Origin: Bog-473 sp963817735 | GTDB taxonomy: Bacteria; Actinomycetota; Acidimicrobiia; Acidimicrobiales; RAAP-2 | Direction: 5' to 3' | NCBI GenBank assembly: GCA_963817735.1 | Contig: CAWFPP010000003.1 | Span: 434,001-498,000, forward strand | DNA: 64,000 nt | Shown here: one piece after another, positions 54,059 through 62,674 of the stretch | How the letters are laid out: each line of letters starts with the position of its first letter | Position numbering within the stretch: position 1 is the stretch's first letter | Made by a program: the position numbers and the translations under genes | Notes under the pieces: generated by a model | What the model saw: the letters and a program-made list of their open reading frames with translations, nothing else | Told to the model about the DNA's origin: nothing | The model's database searches: none

Positions 54059-54829
54059 GTGCCGTCAGACCGACTTCCGGTGACGTTCCCCTCGTTCGAC
54101 AACCCCGACGACGAGCGCCGCCACCGCAAGCAGCGCCTGGCGGCCGCCTTTCGACTGTTCGGGCATTTCGGGTTCGACGAGGGCATCGCCGGGCACATCA
54201 CCGCCCGGGACCCAGAGCTGCTGGACCACTTCTGGGTCAATCCGTTCGGCATGAACTTCAAGATGATCCGGGTCAAGGACCTGATCCTCGTGAACGACCA
54301 GGGTGAGGTGGTCGACGGCAACTGGCCCGTGAACCTGGCGGCTTTCGCCATCCATTCGCAGGTGCATGCCGCCCGGCCCGACGTCGTGGCGGCCGCGCAC
54401 GCGCATTCCGTGCACGGCAAGGCGTGGTCGTCGCTGCGCCGGCTGCTCGATCCCCTGACCCAGGACGCCTGCACCTTCTACGAGGACCACACGCTCTTCG
54501 ACGACTACACCGGCGTCGTGCTCGATCTCGAGGAAGGCAAGCGGCTCGCCCATGCACTGGGCGGCAACAAGGCGGTCATCCTTTCGAACCACGGGCTCCT
54601 GACCGTCGGGCAGACGTCGGTCGACGAGGCGGCCTGGTGGTTCATCACGATGGAGCGCACCTGCCAGGCGCAGTTGCTGGCGGAGGCCGCCGGCATTCCG
54701 GTGCTGATCGATCCCGATCAAGCGAAGAAGACGGCAGGTCAGGTCGGACCGTACATGGCGGGTTGGCGGGCATTTCAACCGCTGTACGACTGGATCGTGT
54801 CGGTCCAGCCCGATCTGCTCGACGAATAG
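54059..54829 (+). CDS. Class II aldolase/adducin-family protein
   Basis: 256 residues from GTG 54059. FRLFGHFGFDEGIAGHITARDPE, FWVNPFGMNFKMIRVKDLILVN, the zinc-binding pair AAHAHSVHGKAWSSL and the third His in ILSNHGLLTVGQ match the fuculose-phosphate aldolase fold. YEDHTLFDDYTGVVLDLEEGKRLA is typical for mycobacterial homologues of unknown substrate. It follows the DUF35 gene by four bases and probably splits or dehydrates a beta-hydroxy product of the operon. Confidence 0.9.
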   Translation: MPSDRLPVTFPSFDNPDDERRHRKQRLAAAFRLFGHFGFDEGIAGHITARDPELLDHFWVNPFGMNFKMIRVKDLILVNDQGEVVDGNWPVNLAAFAIHSQVHAARPDVVAAAHAHSVHGKAWSSLRRLLDPLTQDACTFYEDHTLFDDYTGVVLDLEEGKRLAHALGGNKAVILSNHGLLTVGQTSVDEAAWWFITMERTCQAQLLAEAAGIPVLIDPDQAKKTAGQVGPYMAGWRAFQPLYDWIVSVQPDLLDE

Positions 54830-54858
54830 CGCATCGGCTCCGCCGGTCCTGGCTCGGG

Positions 54859-55176
54859 TCAGGCGCCTTCGCTCACACTGTCCCAGCCCTCGCCGGGCGC
54901 TTCGACGTGAATGATCTCGGGAGCCGCGGCGAGAAGGCGAGGCATGTCGGCCATCGCCGCCTTGAAGTGCTCGGACGACACGTGCGCCTCGCCAGCCTCG
55001 GCATCGCGGAATCCCTCGATGAGGAACCAGAGATTGGGGTCGTCGGCACTGCGGCACCAGTCGAAGAAGAGGTTGCCGGGCTCCGCCCGTGAGGCGGCGA
55101 TGTAGTCCGCGATCAACGCCGGGAAATCGTCGGCGTACTTGGCGCGGACCGGCTGCTTGACCACGTTGAAGATCAT
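54859..55176 (-). CDS. Antibiotic-biosynthesis-monooxygenase (ABM) domain protein
   Basis: 105 residues from ATG 55176. A single ferredoxin-like ABM domain: KQPVRAKYADDFPALIADYIAASRAEPGNLFFDWCRSADDPNLWFLIEGFRD, then HVSSEHFKAAMADMPRLLAAAPEI. Dimeric ABM proteins oxidise quinone-like substrates without cofactor or bind heme; many remain uncharacterised. It lies 40 bases downstream of the P450 at 55217 in the same direction and is likely the last gene of that operon. Confidence 0.88.
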   Translation of the reverse strand: MIFNVVKQPVRAKYADDFPALIADYIAASRAEPGNLFFDWCRSADDPNLWFLIEGFRDAEAGEAHVSSEHFKAAMADMPRLLAAAPEIIHVEAPGEGWDSVSEGA

Positions 55177-55216
55177 CGAAGGCTCCTCTGTCCCGCGATC
55201 CGCCGCTCACCTGCTC

Positions 55217-56512
55217 TCACAGCGCCGGCTCGGCCGGGGTGAGCTCCAGGTGGAGCCGGGTCAGGCCGCGGAGAATATAGGTGGGCATGTAGTCGTAGCG
55301 GCGGGCGTCGGGAGGACCGTGGTGCTCCTCGGAGATGCCGATATGCGTGGTGCGGTCCAGGAGCCGCTCGATGCTGACCCGGGTCTCCAACCGGGCCAGC
55401 GGGCCTCCCGGGCAGCTGTGCACGCCGCGACCGAAGGCGAGATGCTCGCGCGCGTTGTCGCGCTCGACCTGGAACTCGTTGGGATCGGGAAAGCGGCGCG
55501 GATCGCGGTTCGCAGCGCCGTTGAGCACCATCAACGTGACACCGGCCGGGATGTCGACCCCGCCCACGGAGGCCGGGCAGCGCGCCAGCCGGAAATCGCC
55601 CTTGACCGGGGCCTCCATGCGGAGGGTCTCCTCGACGAAGTTCGGGATGAGGTCGCGTCGCTCGCGGAGCAGCTGCTGCAGGTCCGAGCGCTCCCCGATC
55701 AGCTGCAGGGCGGTGCCGAGGAGGCGGACGGTCGTCTCCTGCCCGGCCGCGAAGACGTTGGTGGCCACACGCACGACGTCGATGACTTCGGGCAGATCGC
55801 CGTTGGGGAACCTCGTGCTGGCGAGTGCGGTGAGGACGTCGTCGCGCGGCGCGCGGCGGCGGTCTTCGATGTAGCGGCTGAACCGCTCGTAGAGCCACTC
55901 CAGGGGGTTGTGCGACATCTCGGCCTTGGTGCTGCCGACTCCGCCGCCCCGGTTCTGGCGGGACAGGGCGGTGCGGAATTCCTCGTGGTCCGCCTCAGGG
56001 ACGCCGAGCAGGTCGGCGATGACGAACATGGCGAACGGGTTGGCGTATCCCGTCATGAGCTCGTGCTCGTCGCCCCCCATGAGCTCGTCGATCTGGCGGT
56101 CGGCCAGCCTCCAGACGAAATCCTCGTTCTCCTTGAGCCGCTTCGGCGTGAGCTGTCGCATGAGCAGATGCCGGTGATCGTGGTGAGCGGGCGGGTCCAT
56201 GGTGATGATCTGATCGCTGAACGGCAGCTCGCCCCGGTGCTCTTCGATCAACGCGCTCACGTCCTCCTGCCCCTCGAGCGGGACTGGGAACCCGGGGAAC
56301 GGGCCGGTGACGGAGTTGCATGACGAGAACGTGTCCGGGTCGGTGTAGACGGCGAAAGCCTCCTCATACCCTGTCACCATGTACACACCGTGCTCGGGCT
56401 CCCGGTGGACGGGACACTGCTCGCGCAGCCAGTCGAAGTACGGGTAGGGATCAGCCACGGTCTCGGTCCCCCGGAAGAAGTCCAAGGCTTCGTAGTCGGT
56501 GGCGTCGGTCAT
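55217..56512 (-). CDS. Cytochrome P450 (paralogue of the one at 48748)
   Basis: 431 residues from ATG 56512, chosen because it overlaps the upstream stop as ATGA. YPYFDWLREQCPV, MDPPAHHDHRHLLMRQLTPKRLKENE, I-helix NVFAAGQETTVRLLG, ExxR in EETLRMEAPVKGDFRLAR, and heme loop LAFGRGVHSCPGGPLARLETR. Same family as the 48748 protein by long shared segments. In a row with SnoaL-like, Rieske oxygenase, CMD-like and SDR genes, so it probably hydroxylates the same or a related skeleton at another position. Confidence 0.93.
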   Translation of the reverse strand: MTDATDYEALDFFRGTETVADPYPYFDWLREQCPVHREPEHGVYMVTGYEEAFAVYTDPDTFSSCNSVTGPFPGFPVPLEGQEDVSALIEEHRGELPFSDQIITMDPPAHHDHRHLLMRQLTPKRLKENEDFVWRLADRQIDELMGGDEHELMTGYANPFAMFVIADLLGVPEADHEEFRTALSRQNRGGGVGSTKAEMSHNPLEWLYERFSRYIEDRRRAPRDDVLTALASTRFPNGDLPEVIDVVRVATNVFAAGQETTVRLLGTALQLIGERSDLQQLLRERRDLIPNFVEETLRMEAPVKGDFRLARCPASVGGVDIPAGVTLMVLNGAANRDPRRFPDPNEFQVERDNAREHLAFGRGVHSCPGGPLARLETRVSIERLLDRTTHIGISEEHHGPPDARRYDYMPTYILRGLTRLHLELTPAEPAL

Positions 56513-56934
56513 GCGGTCTCCTTGCGTGGTGGCGGCTCGGTCACGAACGTGGCCGCACGATGATGGAATCGCCATGCTGCGCCGTCGCGGTGGAGCACAT
56601 CGTTGTAGCGACCCACGAGCTTGATGTCCCACCCGGCTTCACCCATGAGAATGAAGACCACGTCGCTCACGGAGGTGGCGTCGTCGTCGCTCCAGGTCTC
56701 GACGACGGTGTTCAGGACGAGATGCCGCTGGGGCCGCCGGGGCGCCCACTTCGTGTAGGCCTGCCGGAGGGCATCGTGCCCGGCGTGCGTACCCATCCCG
56801 GGCAATTCGATCGCACCATCGGGGCAGAAGGTGGCGACCACGTCGTCGGTCCGTCCGTCGTCCAAGGCCTGCGCGTACAGGGCGAGTGCCGCCCGCACTC
56901 CCTCGGAGACCTCGGCAAATGTCGTCTCGCTCAT
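56509..56934 (-). CDS. SnoaL-like/NTF2-fold protein
   Basis: 141 residues from ATG 56934. FAEVSEGVRAALALYAQALDDGRTDDVVATFCPDGAIELPGMGTHAGHDALRQAY is the SnoaL_4 opening (Rieske beta-subunit and ketosteroid-isomerase fold), with LVGRYNDVLHRDGAAWRFHHRAATF near the end. Such proteins act as isomerases, dehydratases or hydroxylase beta subunits. Adjacent to a Rieske alpha subunit, but that protein looks like the self-contained alpha type. Overlaps the P450 start. Confidence 0.88.
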   Translation of the reverse strand: MSETTFAEVSEGVRAALALYAQALDDGRTDDVVATFCPDGAIELPGMGTHAGHDALRQAYTKWAPRRPQRHLVLNTVVETWSDDDATSVSDVVFILMGEAGWDIKLVGRYNDVLHRDGAAWRFHHRAATFVTEPPPRKETA

Positions 56935-56937
56935 TGT

Positions 56938-56967
56938 GCCGTCCTCACTCGCGCCGTCCTCACTCGC
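56938..56967. repeat. 15-bp tandem duplication in an intergenic spacer
   Basis: GCCGTCCTCACTCGC at 56938-56952 repeats exactly at 56953-56967 in the 62-base gap between the Rieske and SnoaL-like genes. A partial third copy (GCTCCGTCG) follows. Confidence 0.93.
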
Positions 56968-56996
56968 TCCGTCGTTTCGGTCGTCATCGAATCCCC

Positions 56997-58361
56997 TCAG
57001 AATCCCAAATCCACCACGGGCCGCTCGAGGGGGTTCACGTTGAGGGCGCGCAGGGCGGCGGCGAGCTGGTCGTGGGAGAGGCCGGCCAAATAGCCGTCGA
57101 GGGTGCGCTCGAAGTTGGCGATGCCGCCCTCGATGCCCTCCGAGAGACGCATGTACTCGAAGCCGGCGTTGTGCAGGCCCCGTTGCTGGCGCGGCAGGTT
57201 GGAGAAGTCCTGGGTGGGGATGGGGGGGACCCTCGGGTCGTCGTAGGCCCAGGGCTCGGGGGGCTCTGGTGGGCCGGGCTCTTCACCTGGTGGGTAACGG
57301 GTGAGCGACCAGATCTCCATCAGGGTCTCTTCGGGTCCGAGGGGGCGGAAGCGATACGAGCTCGCGCTCGAGTACATGGGGAGCACGAAGTAGTGCGGGA
57401 AGCAGTAGTACATGGTCTCGCCGATGCCCCGGCCCGCCAGCTCGTTGAGGTCGGGGATGCGCGCCCCGCGCTCGGTGTGCCACTTGACCACGGCGTCGTT
57501 CAGGTTGGCGTGCCAGGCCGCCATGGCCTGGCCCGGGTCACTCGAGAGCTCGATGTCGCGCTGGGCCCGGGCCACGGCCACGTCGTTGGCATGGACCATG
57601 CCCGCCATGCCCTCGCTCATCACCTCGAGGTAGTGCAGCTCGGCCTCGACGAAGGCGGCGGGGTCGAAGGTGGACGGGTCTCTCGGCGCGAAGCGCTTGG
57701 GGATGACGAGCTCGGGGTGGGTCTCGATCACGTGGTATTGCTCCAAGAAGGCCTCTTGGGCCAGCTTCCAGTTGACCGGGAGCGCGAAGGCGTGCCACCA
57801 CTCGGTGCGCAGGGCCTCGACCTGCCAGGCGTCGCCGATGCTGGCGAAGGGCTCGATGCACGAGCGCAGCGGCGGTGCGGCCGGGTCGAGATTGATCCAC
57901 GCACAGCCGCCCCAGGACTCGGTGCGCACCGCGACCAGGTCGATCTCTCCCTCCACCAGGTTGTGCGCCGAGAAGGTCTTTGGCCTCGACACAAAGGTGT
58001 TGGCCCCGTCGAGGCCGTAGCACCAGCCGTGAAAGGGGCAGGTGAAGCCGCTCTTGAGCGTGCCGCGGCCCTGTATGACCTTGACGCCGCGGTGCCGACA
58101 CGAGTTCTCGAAGGCGCGCACCTCGTCGTCAGCGGTACGCACCACGACGACGGAGTGGTCCAAGATCTCGTACTCGACGAAGTCACCGATGCCGGGGATC
58201 TCTTCGAGCCGGCATGCCATCTGCCAGACCCGGGGCCAGAGCAGGTCGGCCTCCATTTGGTAGAAGTCCGGGTCGAAGTAGCGCTCCTTGGGGATCCGGT
58301 CCGGGACCTCGACCTCATAGGGGACACCGAGGGAGGAGCGGGTGCGGTCGTGGACGCTCAT
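56997..58361 (-). CDS. Rieske non-heme iron oxygenase, alpha subunit
   Basis: 454 residues from ATG 58361. Rieske ligands Cys88 and His90 (ENSCRHRG), Cys108 and His111 (FTCPFHGWCYG). The mononuclear iron site is in WKLAQEAFLEQYHVIETHPEL (two His with the bridging acidic residue upstream). The unusually long C-terminal part (PEEPP-rich and IPTQDFSNLPRQQRGL) is typical of the Rieske oxygenases near steroid and terpenoid genes. It hydroxylates or demethylates the substrate with electrons from a ferredoxin not seen here. Overlaps the CMD-like gene by ATGA. Confidence 0.93.
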   Translation of the reverse strand: MSVHDRTRSSLGVPYEVEVPDRIPKERYFDPDFYQMEADLLWPRVWQMACRLEEIPGIGDFVEYEILDHSVVVVRTADDEVRAFENSCRHRGVKVIQGRGTLKSGFTCPFHGWCYGLDGANTFVSRPKTFSAHNLVEGEIDLVAVRTESWGGCAWINLDPAAPPLRSCIEPFASIGDAWQVEALRTEWWHAFALPVNWKLAQEAFLEQYHVIETHPELVIPKRFAPRDPSTFDPAAFVEAELHYLEVMSEGMAGMVHANDVAVARAQRDIELSSDPGQAMAAWHANLNDAVVKWHTERGARIPDLNELAGRGIGETMYYCFPHYFVLPMYSSASSYRFRPLGPEETLMEIWSLTRYPPGEEPGPPEPPEPWAYDDPRVPPIPTQDFSNLPRQQRGLHNAGFEYMRLSEGIEGGIANFERTLDGYLAGLSHDQLAAALRALNVNPLERPVVDLGF

Positions 58362-58939
58362 GGGGACCTCAGGTCGTCGTCCAATGGCACGGCGAACGTC
58401 CGGAGAGCCATGGCCAGGGTGTCATACGCACCGACCGTAAAGACGAGATCCATCATTTGGCGCTCGTCGAGCTCGCCCTCCAACGTCGACCACGTCTCGT
58501 CCGCGATCAGCGCGTCGCCCAGCAGCTCGTCGGCGGCCCGGAGGAGCGCCCGCTCCAGGTCGGACCACCCCGGCGCCTCCGGCCCGACAGCGACGCGCGC
58601 CACCTCGCCCGCGTCGACACCATTGTCGGGGGCACTGGCCACGTGCTGCCGCCACTCGTACTCGGCCTGGCGGACTGAGGCGACCCGCAGCACCAGCAGC
58701 TCGCGGTGGCGCGCCGAGAGTCTCGACCCGTACATGATCTGACCGCTGAAGGTGTTGTACGCCAGCGCGAGCTCCGGGTACCTGGCCAGCACGCCAAGGG
58801 CGTTGAGCCCCTTGGGACGGTTCTCACCCTTGGGCCTTCCCGTCGGCGGCAGCAGCGGAGCCAGCGCCGCTCCGGCCGCCTTGGGCCATTCGTTCGGCGG
58901 CAGCGGCGTGAGGCGCGGCGACTCAGGTGTTGCGGCCAC
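58358..58939 (-). CDS. Carboxymuconolactone-decarboxylase-family protein
   Basis: 193 residues from GTG 58939, which overlaps the upstream SDR stop by 17 bases. NALGVLARYPELALAYNTFSGQI, SARHRELLVLRVASVRQAEYEWRQHVA and MMDLVFTVGAYDTLAMALRTF. YEWRQH replaces the AhpD CxxC. Third CMD-like protein of the window, each within an oxygenase or thiolase-like operon, which suggests a shared step such as hydrolysis or isomerisation of a lactone. Confidence 0.88.
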   Translation of the reverse strand: MAATPESPRLTPLPPNEWPKAAGAALAPLLPPTGRPKGENRPKGLNALGVLARYPELALAYNTFSGQIMYGSRLSARHRELLVLRVASVRQAEYEWRQHVASAPDNGVDAGEVARVAVGPEAPGWSDLERALLRAADELLGDALIADETWSTLEGELDERQMMDLVFTVGAYDTLAMALRTFAVPLDDDLRSP

Positions 58940-59690
58940 CGTTGACCCCCAAAACCTGGCCGGTGATGTAGCTCGCCTCATCGCGCACGAGGAAGGAGCA
59001 CATCGCCGCGACGTCCTCCGGCCGACCGATCCGACGCACCGGCGTCAACGCAGCGTGATGATCGACGCCCTCACCGAGGAGGCCCTTGCTCTCCTGGCGG
59101 CGCAACATCGGCGTATCGATGAAGCCGGGGGGGATCGTGTTGACGGTGATGCCTTTGGGCCCGAGCTCGAGGGCCAGCGACTTCGTGAACCCGATCACCC
59201 CCGCCTTCGCAGCGACGTAGTGCGTCATGAACTGTTGGCCGCTGTGGGCGCTGGACGACGAGATGTTCACGATGCGCCCCCAGCCCTCCTCGATCATGTC
59301 GGGCACGACAGCCTGGCAGCAGTTGAACGTACCCGTGAGATTCACCTCAAGGAGACGATGCCACTTCTCGGGTGTGATCTTCAGGAAGGGATCGACGGCA
59401 TGGACCCCGGCGTTGTTCACCAGGACGGTCGCCGGGCCGCACTGCTCCCGGACCCGCGCCACGCCCACCTCGATCTGCTCGCGATCGGTCACGTCGACCG
59501 TGACGGCCACAGCCGACCCTCCCGCTGCCACGATCTTGCCGGCGGCCTCCTCGGCGGCGTCACCCTCGCGGTCGAACACGGCGACGACCATGCCGTCGGC
59601 GGCCAGCCGCTCGCTGACGGCGAGCCCGATGCCGGACGCACCGCCGGTGACGATCGCCACCCGCCGTACACCGGCGTCGCCATCGTTCAT
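58923..59690 (-). CDS. Short-chain dehydrogenase/reductase (paralogue of the one at 50022)
   Basis: 255 residues from ATG 59690. AIVTGGASGIGLAVSERLA, VLVNNAGVHAVDPF, SSSSAHSGQQFMTHYVAAKAGVIG (Ser, Tyr, Lys), ITVNTIPPGFIDTPMLRRQ and ITGQVLGVNGGRNT. It is the first gene of the operon reading down to the P450 at 55217 and would produce the ketone that a BVMO can use. Divergent from the BVMO across a shared promoter and operator. Confidence 0.93.
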   Translation of the reverse strand: MNDGDAGVRRVAIVTGGASGIGLAVSERLAADGMVVAVFDREGDAAEEAAGKIVAAGGSAVAVTVDVTDREQIEVGVARVREQCGPATVLVNNAGVHAVDPFLKITPEKWHRLLEVNLTGTFNCCQAVVPDMIEEGWGRIVNISSSSAHSGQQFMTHYVAAKAGVIGFTKSLALELGPKGITVNTIPPGFIDTPMLRRQESKGLLGEGVDHHAALTPVRRIGRPEDVAAMCSFLVRDEASYITGQVLGVNGGRNT

Positions 59691-59813
59691 GCGCCGCGGC
59701 ATCCTCGACGGACGACCGCTGCCCGCGCGCCGGCCCCGGCGCCCAGGTCTCCCGTCGTCAGGACTGCCATCTGCCGTGCCTCCTCGTGCCCGGGACAGGC
59801 ACAACCGAGAAGA

Positions 59814-59833
59814 TATACTAACCGGTCGGTACA
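59814..59833. promoter_or_regulatory. Divergent promoter with 17-bp operator-like site (site A)
   Basis: TATACT (59814-59819) is a -10 candidate for the BVMO; TAGTAT on the other strand (59815-59820) is one for the SDR operon. ACTAACCGGTCGGTACA at 59817-59833 overlaps both. Its core ACC-N-ACCGGT-N-GGT is a near-palindrome and it recurs almost exactly at 62675-62691. Confidence 0.65.
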
Positions 59834-59915
59834 ACCGGAATCGTGGGCCCCGTGGGACCATGCAGATGCCCGCGAGCCGCACGGGCCCGCGACGGGCGGA
59901 GTGCCGCAGACACCC

Positions 59916-61568
59916 ATGACAGCCCCCGAACCCGCATCTGACCACACGGCATCTGACCGCACGGCGAGCCGGCCGGCCGCCGACGTGGACGTGCTCGTGG
60001 TGGGCGCGGGCATCACCGGTATCTACCAGCTCTACCTCGCCCGTGAGGCCGGGTTCTCGGTGCAGCTGCTCGAGGCCGGCCGCGGTGTCGGCGGCACCTG
60101 GTACTGGAACCGCTACCCCGGGGCGCGTTTCGACTCGGAGAGCTACACCTACGCCTATCTCTTCTCGAAGGACCTGTTCGAAGAGTGGCGTTGGGAGGAG
60201 CACTTCGCCGGACAGCCGGAGATCGAGCGGTACCTCAACCACGTGGTGGACCGGTTCGACCTGCGGCGCCACATCCGCTTCGGGGCCCGCGTCACGGCAG
60301 CCGACTACGACGAGCGTTCGGGTCTGTGGACGATCGTGGACGACAGCGGAGCCGTCGTCCGGGCCCGGTACTTCGTCGCCGCCACCGGGGTCCTCTCGGT
60401 GCCCTACTTCCCCGACGTGCCGGGTCGAGAAGACTTCCGGGGCGAGTCGCACCACACCGGGCTCTGGCCCGCCACGCCGGTCGATTTCACCGGCAAACGC
60501 GTCGCCGTGGTGGGCACCGGTTCGAGCGGGGTGCAGATCATTCCGGTCATCGCCGAGAAGGCGGCTTCCCTGACGGTGTTCCAGCGCTCCCCCAACTGGT
60601 GCACGCCGCTCAACAACGCGCCCATCACGCCCGAAGAGCAGGTCCGACTCAGGAAGGATTTCGAGTCGATCCGGGAGACGTTGCACACCTCACCCAGCGG
60701 GTTCCTGCACGTCGCCACCGAGCGCACCGCATTCGACGACTCGGAGGAGGAGCGGGCGGCGTTCTTCGAGCACATGTGGCGCAGCCCCGGTTTCTCGAAG
60801 CTCACGAGCAACTACAGCGACGTGATGTTCGACAAGGACGCCAACGCAGCCTGGTGCGACTTCCTGACCGAAAAGATCAGGGGCATCGTCAAGGACCCTG
60901 CGACGGCGGACATGCTCATCCCGAAGGATCACCGCTTCGGCGAGAAGCGGCCACCCTTCGTCACCGCCTACTTCGACGTCTACAACCAGCCGCACGTGGA
61001 GCTCGTGGATCTGCGGGCGACCCCGATGGTGCGGGTCACAGAAGAGGGCATCGAGACCACGGACGCCCGGCGCGCGTTCGACATCATCGTGTGGGCGACC
61101 GGATTCGACTTCGGGACGGGTGCGCTCTCCCGGATGGGGATCCGAGGCCGGGACGGTCTTGCGCTGGTCGACCACTGGGCGGATGGTCCGAAGACCTTCC
61201 TCGGCATTCAGACCGCCGGGTTCCCGAACTTCTTCTTCCCCGGAGGGCCGCACGCCGCGGCAGGCAACAATCCGCGGTACAACGGCGACCAGGTGGACTT
61301 CATCACCCGTACGCTCGTCCACCTGCGAGCGATCGGTGACGACACCATTGAGGTCAGCGCCAGCGCAGAGGACAAGTGGACCGCCATGGTGGACCGGTGG
61401 GCGACCAAGCCCCCGTCGTTCGGGGAGAGCAGCTACTACTTCGGAACGAACATCCCGGGAAAGCCCCGCAAGTACCTGCTGAACTCCGCCGGCCGGCCGA
61501 AGCTTTTGGCGGAGATCGCCAAGGTCATCGAGAGCGACTACGAGGCCTTCGCGCTCTCACGTTCTTAG
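59916..61568 (+). CDS. Baeyer-Villiger-type flavin monooxygenase
   Basis: 550 residues from ATG 59916. First dinucleotide fold VLVVGAGITGIYQLYLAREAG, GGTWYWNRYPGARFDSES, the BVMO fingerprint FRGESHHTGLWP (Phe174-Pro185), a second fold VAVVGTGSSGVQIIPVIAE, and ATGFDFGTGALSRMGIRG. The TWYWNRYPGARFD segment is that of cyclohexanone/cyclopentadecanone and steroid monooxygenases, which insert oxygen next to a ketone to make a lactone or ester using NADPH. Divergent from an SDR and convergent with a cyclase-family hydrolase. Confidence 0.93.
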   Translation: MTAPEPASDHTASDRTASRPAADVDVLVVGAGITGIYQLYLAREAGFSVQLLEAGRGVGGTWYWNRYPGARFDSESYTYAYLFSKDLFEEWRWEEHFAGQPEIERYLNHVVDRFDLRRHIRFGARVTAADYDERSGLWTIVDDSGAVVRARYFVAATGVLSVPYFPDVPGREDFRGESHHTGLWPATPVDFTGKRVAVVGTGSSGVQIIPVIAEKAASLTVFQRSPNWCTPLNNAPITPEEQVRLRKDFESIRETLHTSPSGFLHVATERTAFDDSEEERAAFFEHMWRSPGFSKLTSNYSDVMFDKDANAAWCDFLTEKIRGIVKDPATADMLIPKDHRFGEKRPPFVTAYFDVYNQPHVELVDLRATPMVRVTEEGIETTDARRAFDIIVWATGFDFGTGALSRMGIRGRDGLALVDHWADGPKTFLGIQTAGFPNFFFPGGPHAAAGNNPRYNGDQVDFITRTLVHLRAIGDDTIEVSASAEDKWTAMVDRWATKPPSFGESSYYFGTNIPGKPRKYLLNSAGRPKLLAEIAKVIESDYEAFALSRS

Positions 61569-62623
61569 ACCGTCGCGACCGGCGTCAGCGGAGAGCCCAC
61601 GATCCCGGGCAGGCGCAACGGTGGCGCGGTGAGCAGGAACCGGCTCCGTTCGTGCGCCCGCAACCACGTCGCCAGCTCGTGCAGGTACCACATCTCACCG
61701 AGCGGGACACCCAGGCGGAAGAGGCAGAGGTGGTGGATGGGGAGGAACGAGTGCCGGCTCGGATCGCGATCCTTCCCGACCATGCCCTCCACCGCGTAGT
61801 TGTCCGCGACCAGCGCGGCGATCTGCGACTCGGCGATCCACTCGAGCAGCGACTCGTCACGGGCGTCGAGGTACGAGCACAGCGTGTGGATCTTCACCGG
61901 GTCGGGATCGCGGTTCCATTGCAGGACTTCGGTGGCGAAGCCCGTGTGGAGGAGGAGCATGTCGCCGGGCTCGACCACGACGTTGTCCGCCGCCATGATC
62001 TCCTCGAGGGTCTGGCGATCGACGCCCCGCCATTCGTGCCCCAGGTGATGGGCCAGGTCGACGAGGACGCCCCTGCCCTGCACTCCGGCCGCGGCCATGT
62101 GCTCCAGCCCCAGGTGGTGGGCGAAGCAGCGGTGGTGCCCGCCGTCGCCCGCCGCATCCGGCTTGGGGCCGACCAGATCCTCGCCGGCGCGGTACCCGTT
62201 GTAGTAGACCGCCTCCTCGACACCGTCGCCGTCGGCGTCGAACTCGGCACCGACGTGGGCCAGTGAGTCCCACTGCGTCGAGTACTGCAGGGAAAGTGTC
62301 ACCACGTCGTCGGCCCACACGTCCACGTACTTGGGGTCGCCGAACTTGTCCATGGTGCGCATCGGGACGTTGTAGAAGGTGGCCGGGTTGCCGTCCATGT
62401 CCTCGGTCGGCGAGATCACCGGCGGGTACCGTCGCTGATTCAGTGCGGTGCCGCCGGGGTAGTCGAGTGGCAGGCTGAGACAGAAGCTGATCCCCTCCTC
62501 GACCTCCCGGACGCCCTGCAGGACCTTCTCCGGCGTGAGGAGGTTGATGCGGCCGAGCTCGTCGTCGTCACCCCAGTCGCCCCACGTCGAGCCGGGCGGG
62601 CGCTGCTTCCACCGCTTGCTCAT
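61565..62623 (-). CDS. Cyclase-family metal-dependent hydrolase (kynurenine-formamidase-like)
   Basis: 352 residues from ATG 62623. ELGRINLLTPEKVLQGVREVEEGISFCLSLPLDYPG, QWDSLAHVGAEFD (metal site of the Cyclase domain, with SLAHV for the usual GTHxD), VLVDLAHHLG and GDMLLLHTGFATE. The family cleaves amides and lactone-like rings with zinc or manganese. Long version (about 350 residues) as in mycobacterial homologues. It could open the lactone produced by the adjacent BVMO. Shares four end bases with that gene. Confidence 0.9.
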   Translation of the reverse strand: MSKRWKQRPPGSTWGDWGDDDELGRINLLTPEKVLQGVREVEEGISFCLSLPLDYPGGTALNQRRYPPVISPTEDMDGNPATFYNVPMRTMDKFGDPKYVDVWADDVVTLSLQYSTQWDSLAHVGAEFDADGDGVEEAVYYNGYRAGEDLVGPKPDAAGDGGHHRCFAHHLGLEHMAAAGVQGRGVLVDLAHHLGHEWRGVDRQTLEEIMAADNVVVEPGDMLLLHTGFATEVLQWNRDPDPVKIHTLCSYLDARDESLLEWIAESQIAALVADNYAVEGMVGKDRDPSRHSFLPIHHLCLFRLGVPLGEMWYLHELATWLRAHERSRFLLTAPPLRLPGIVGSPLTPVATV

Positions 62624-62674
62624 CTACCTTCCCTTCCGCGAGCCACATGTGGCGACGCCCGCCCGCGCATTGTC

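Noticed and set aside
58752..59915. Long N-terminal extension of the BVMO frame
   Set aside because: It runs antisense through the SDR and the promoter region; the BVMO family N-terminus fits ATG 59916.
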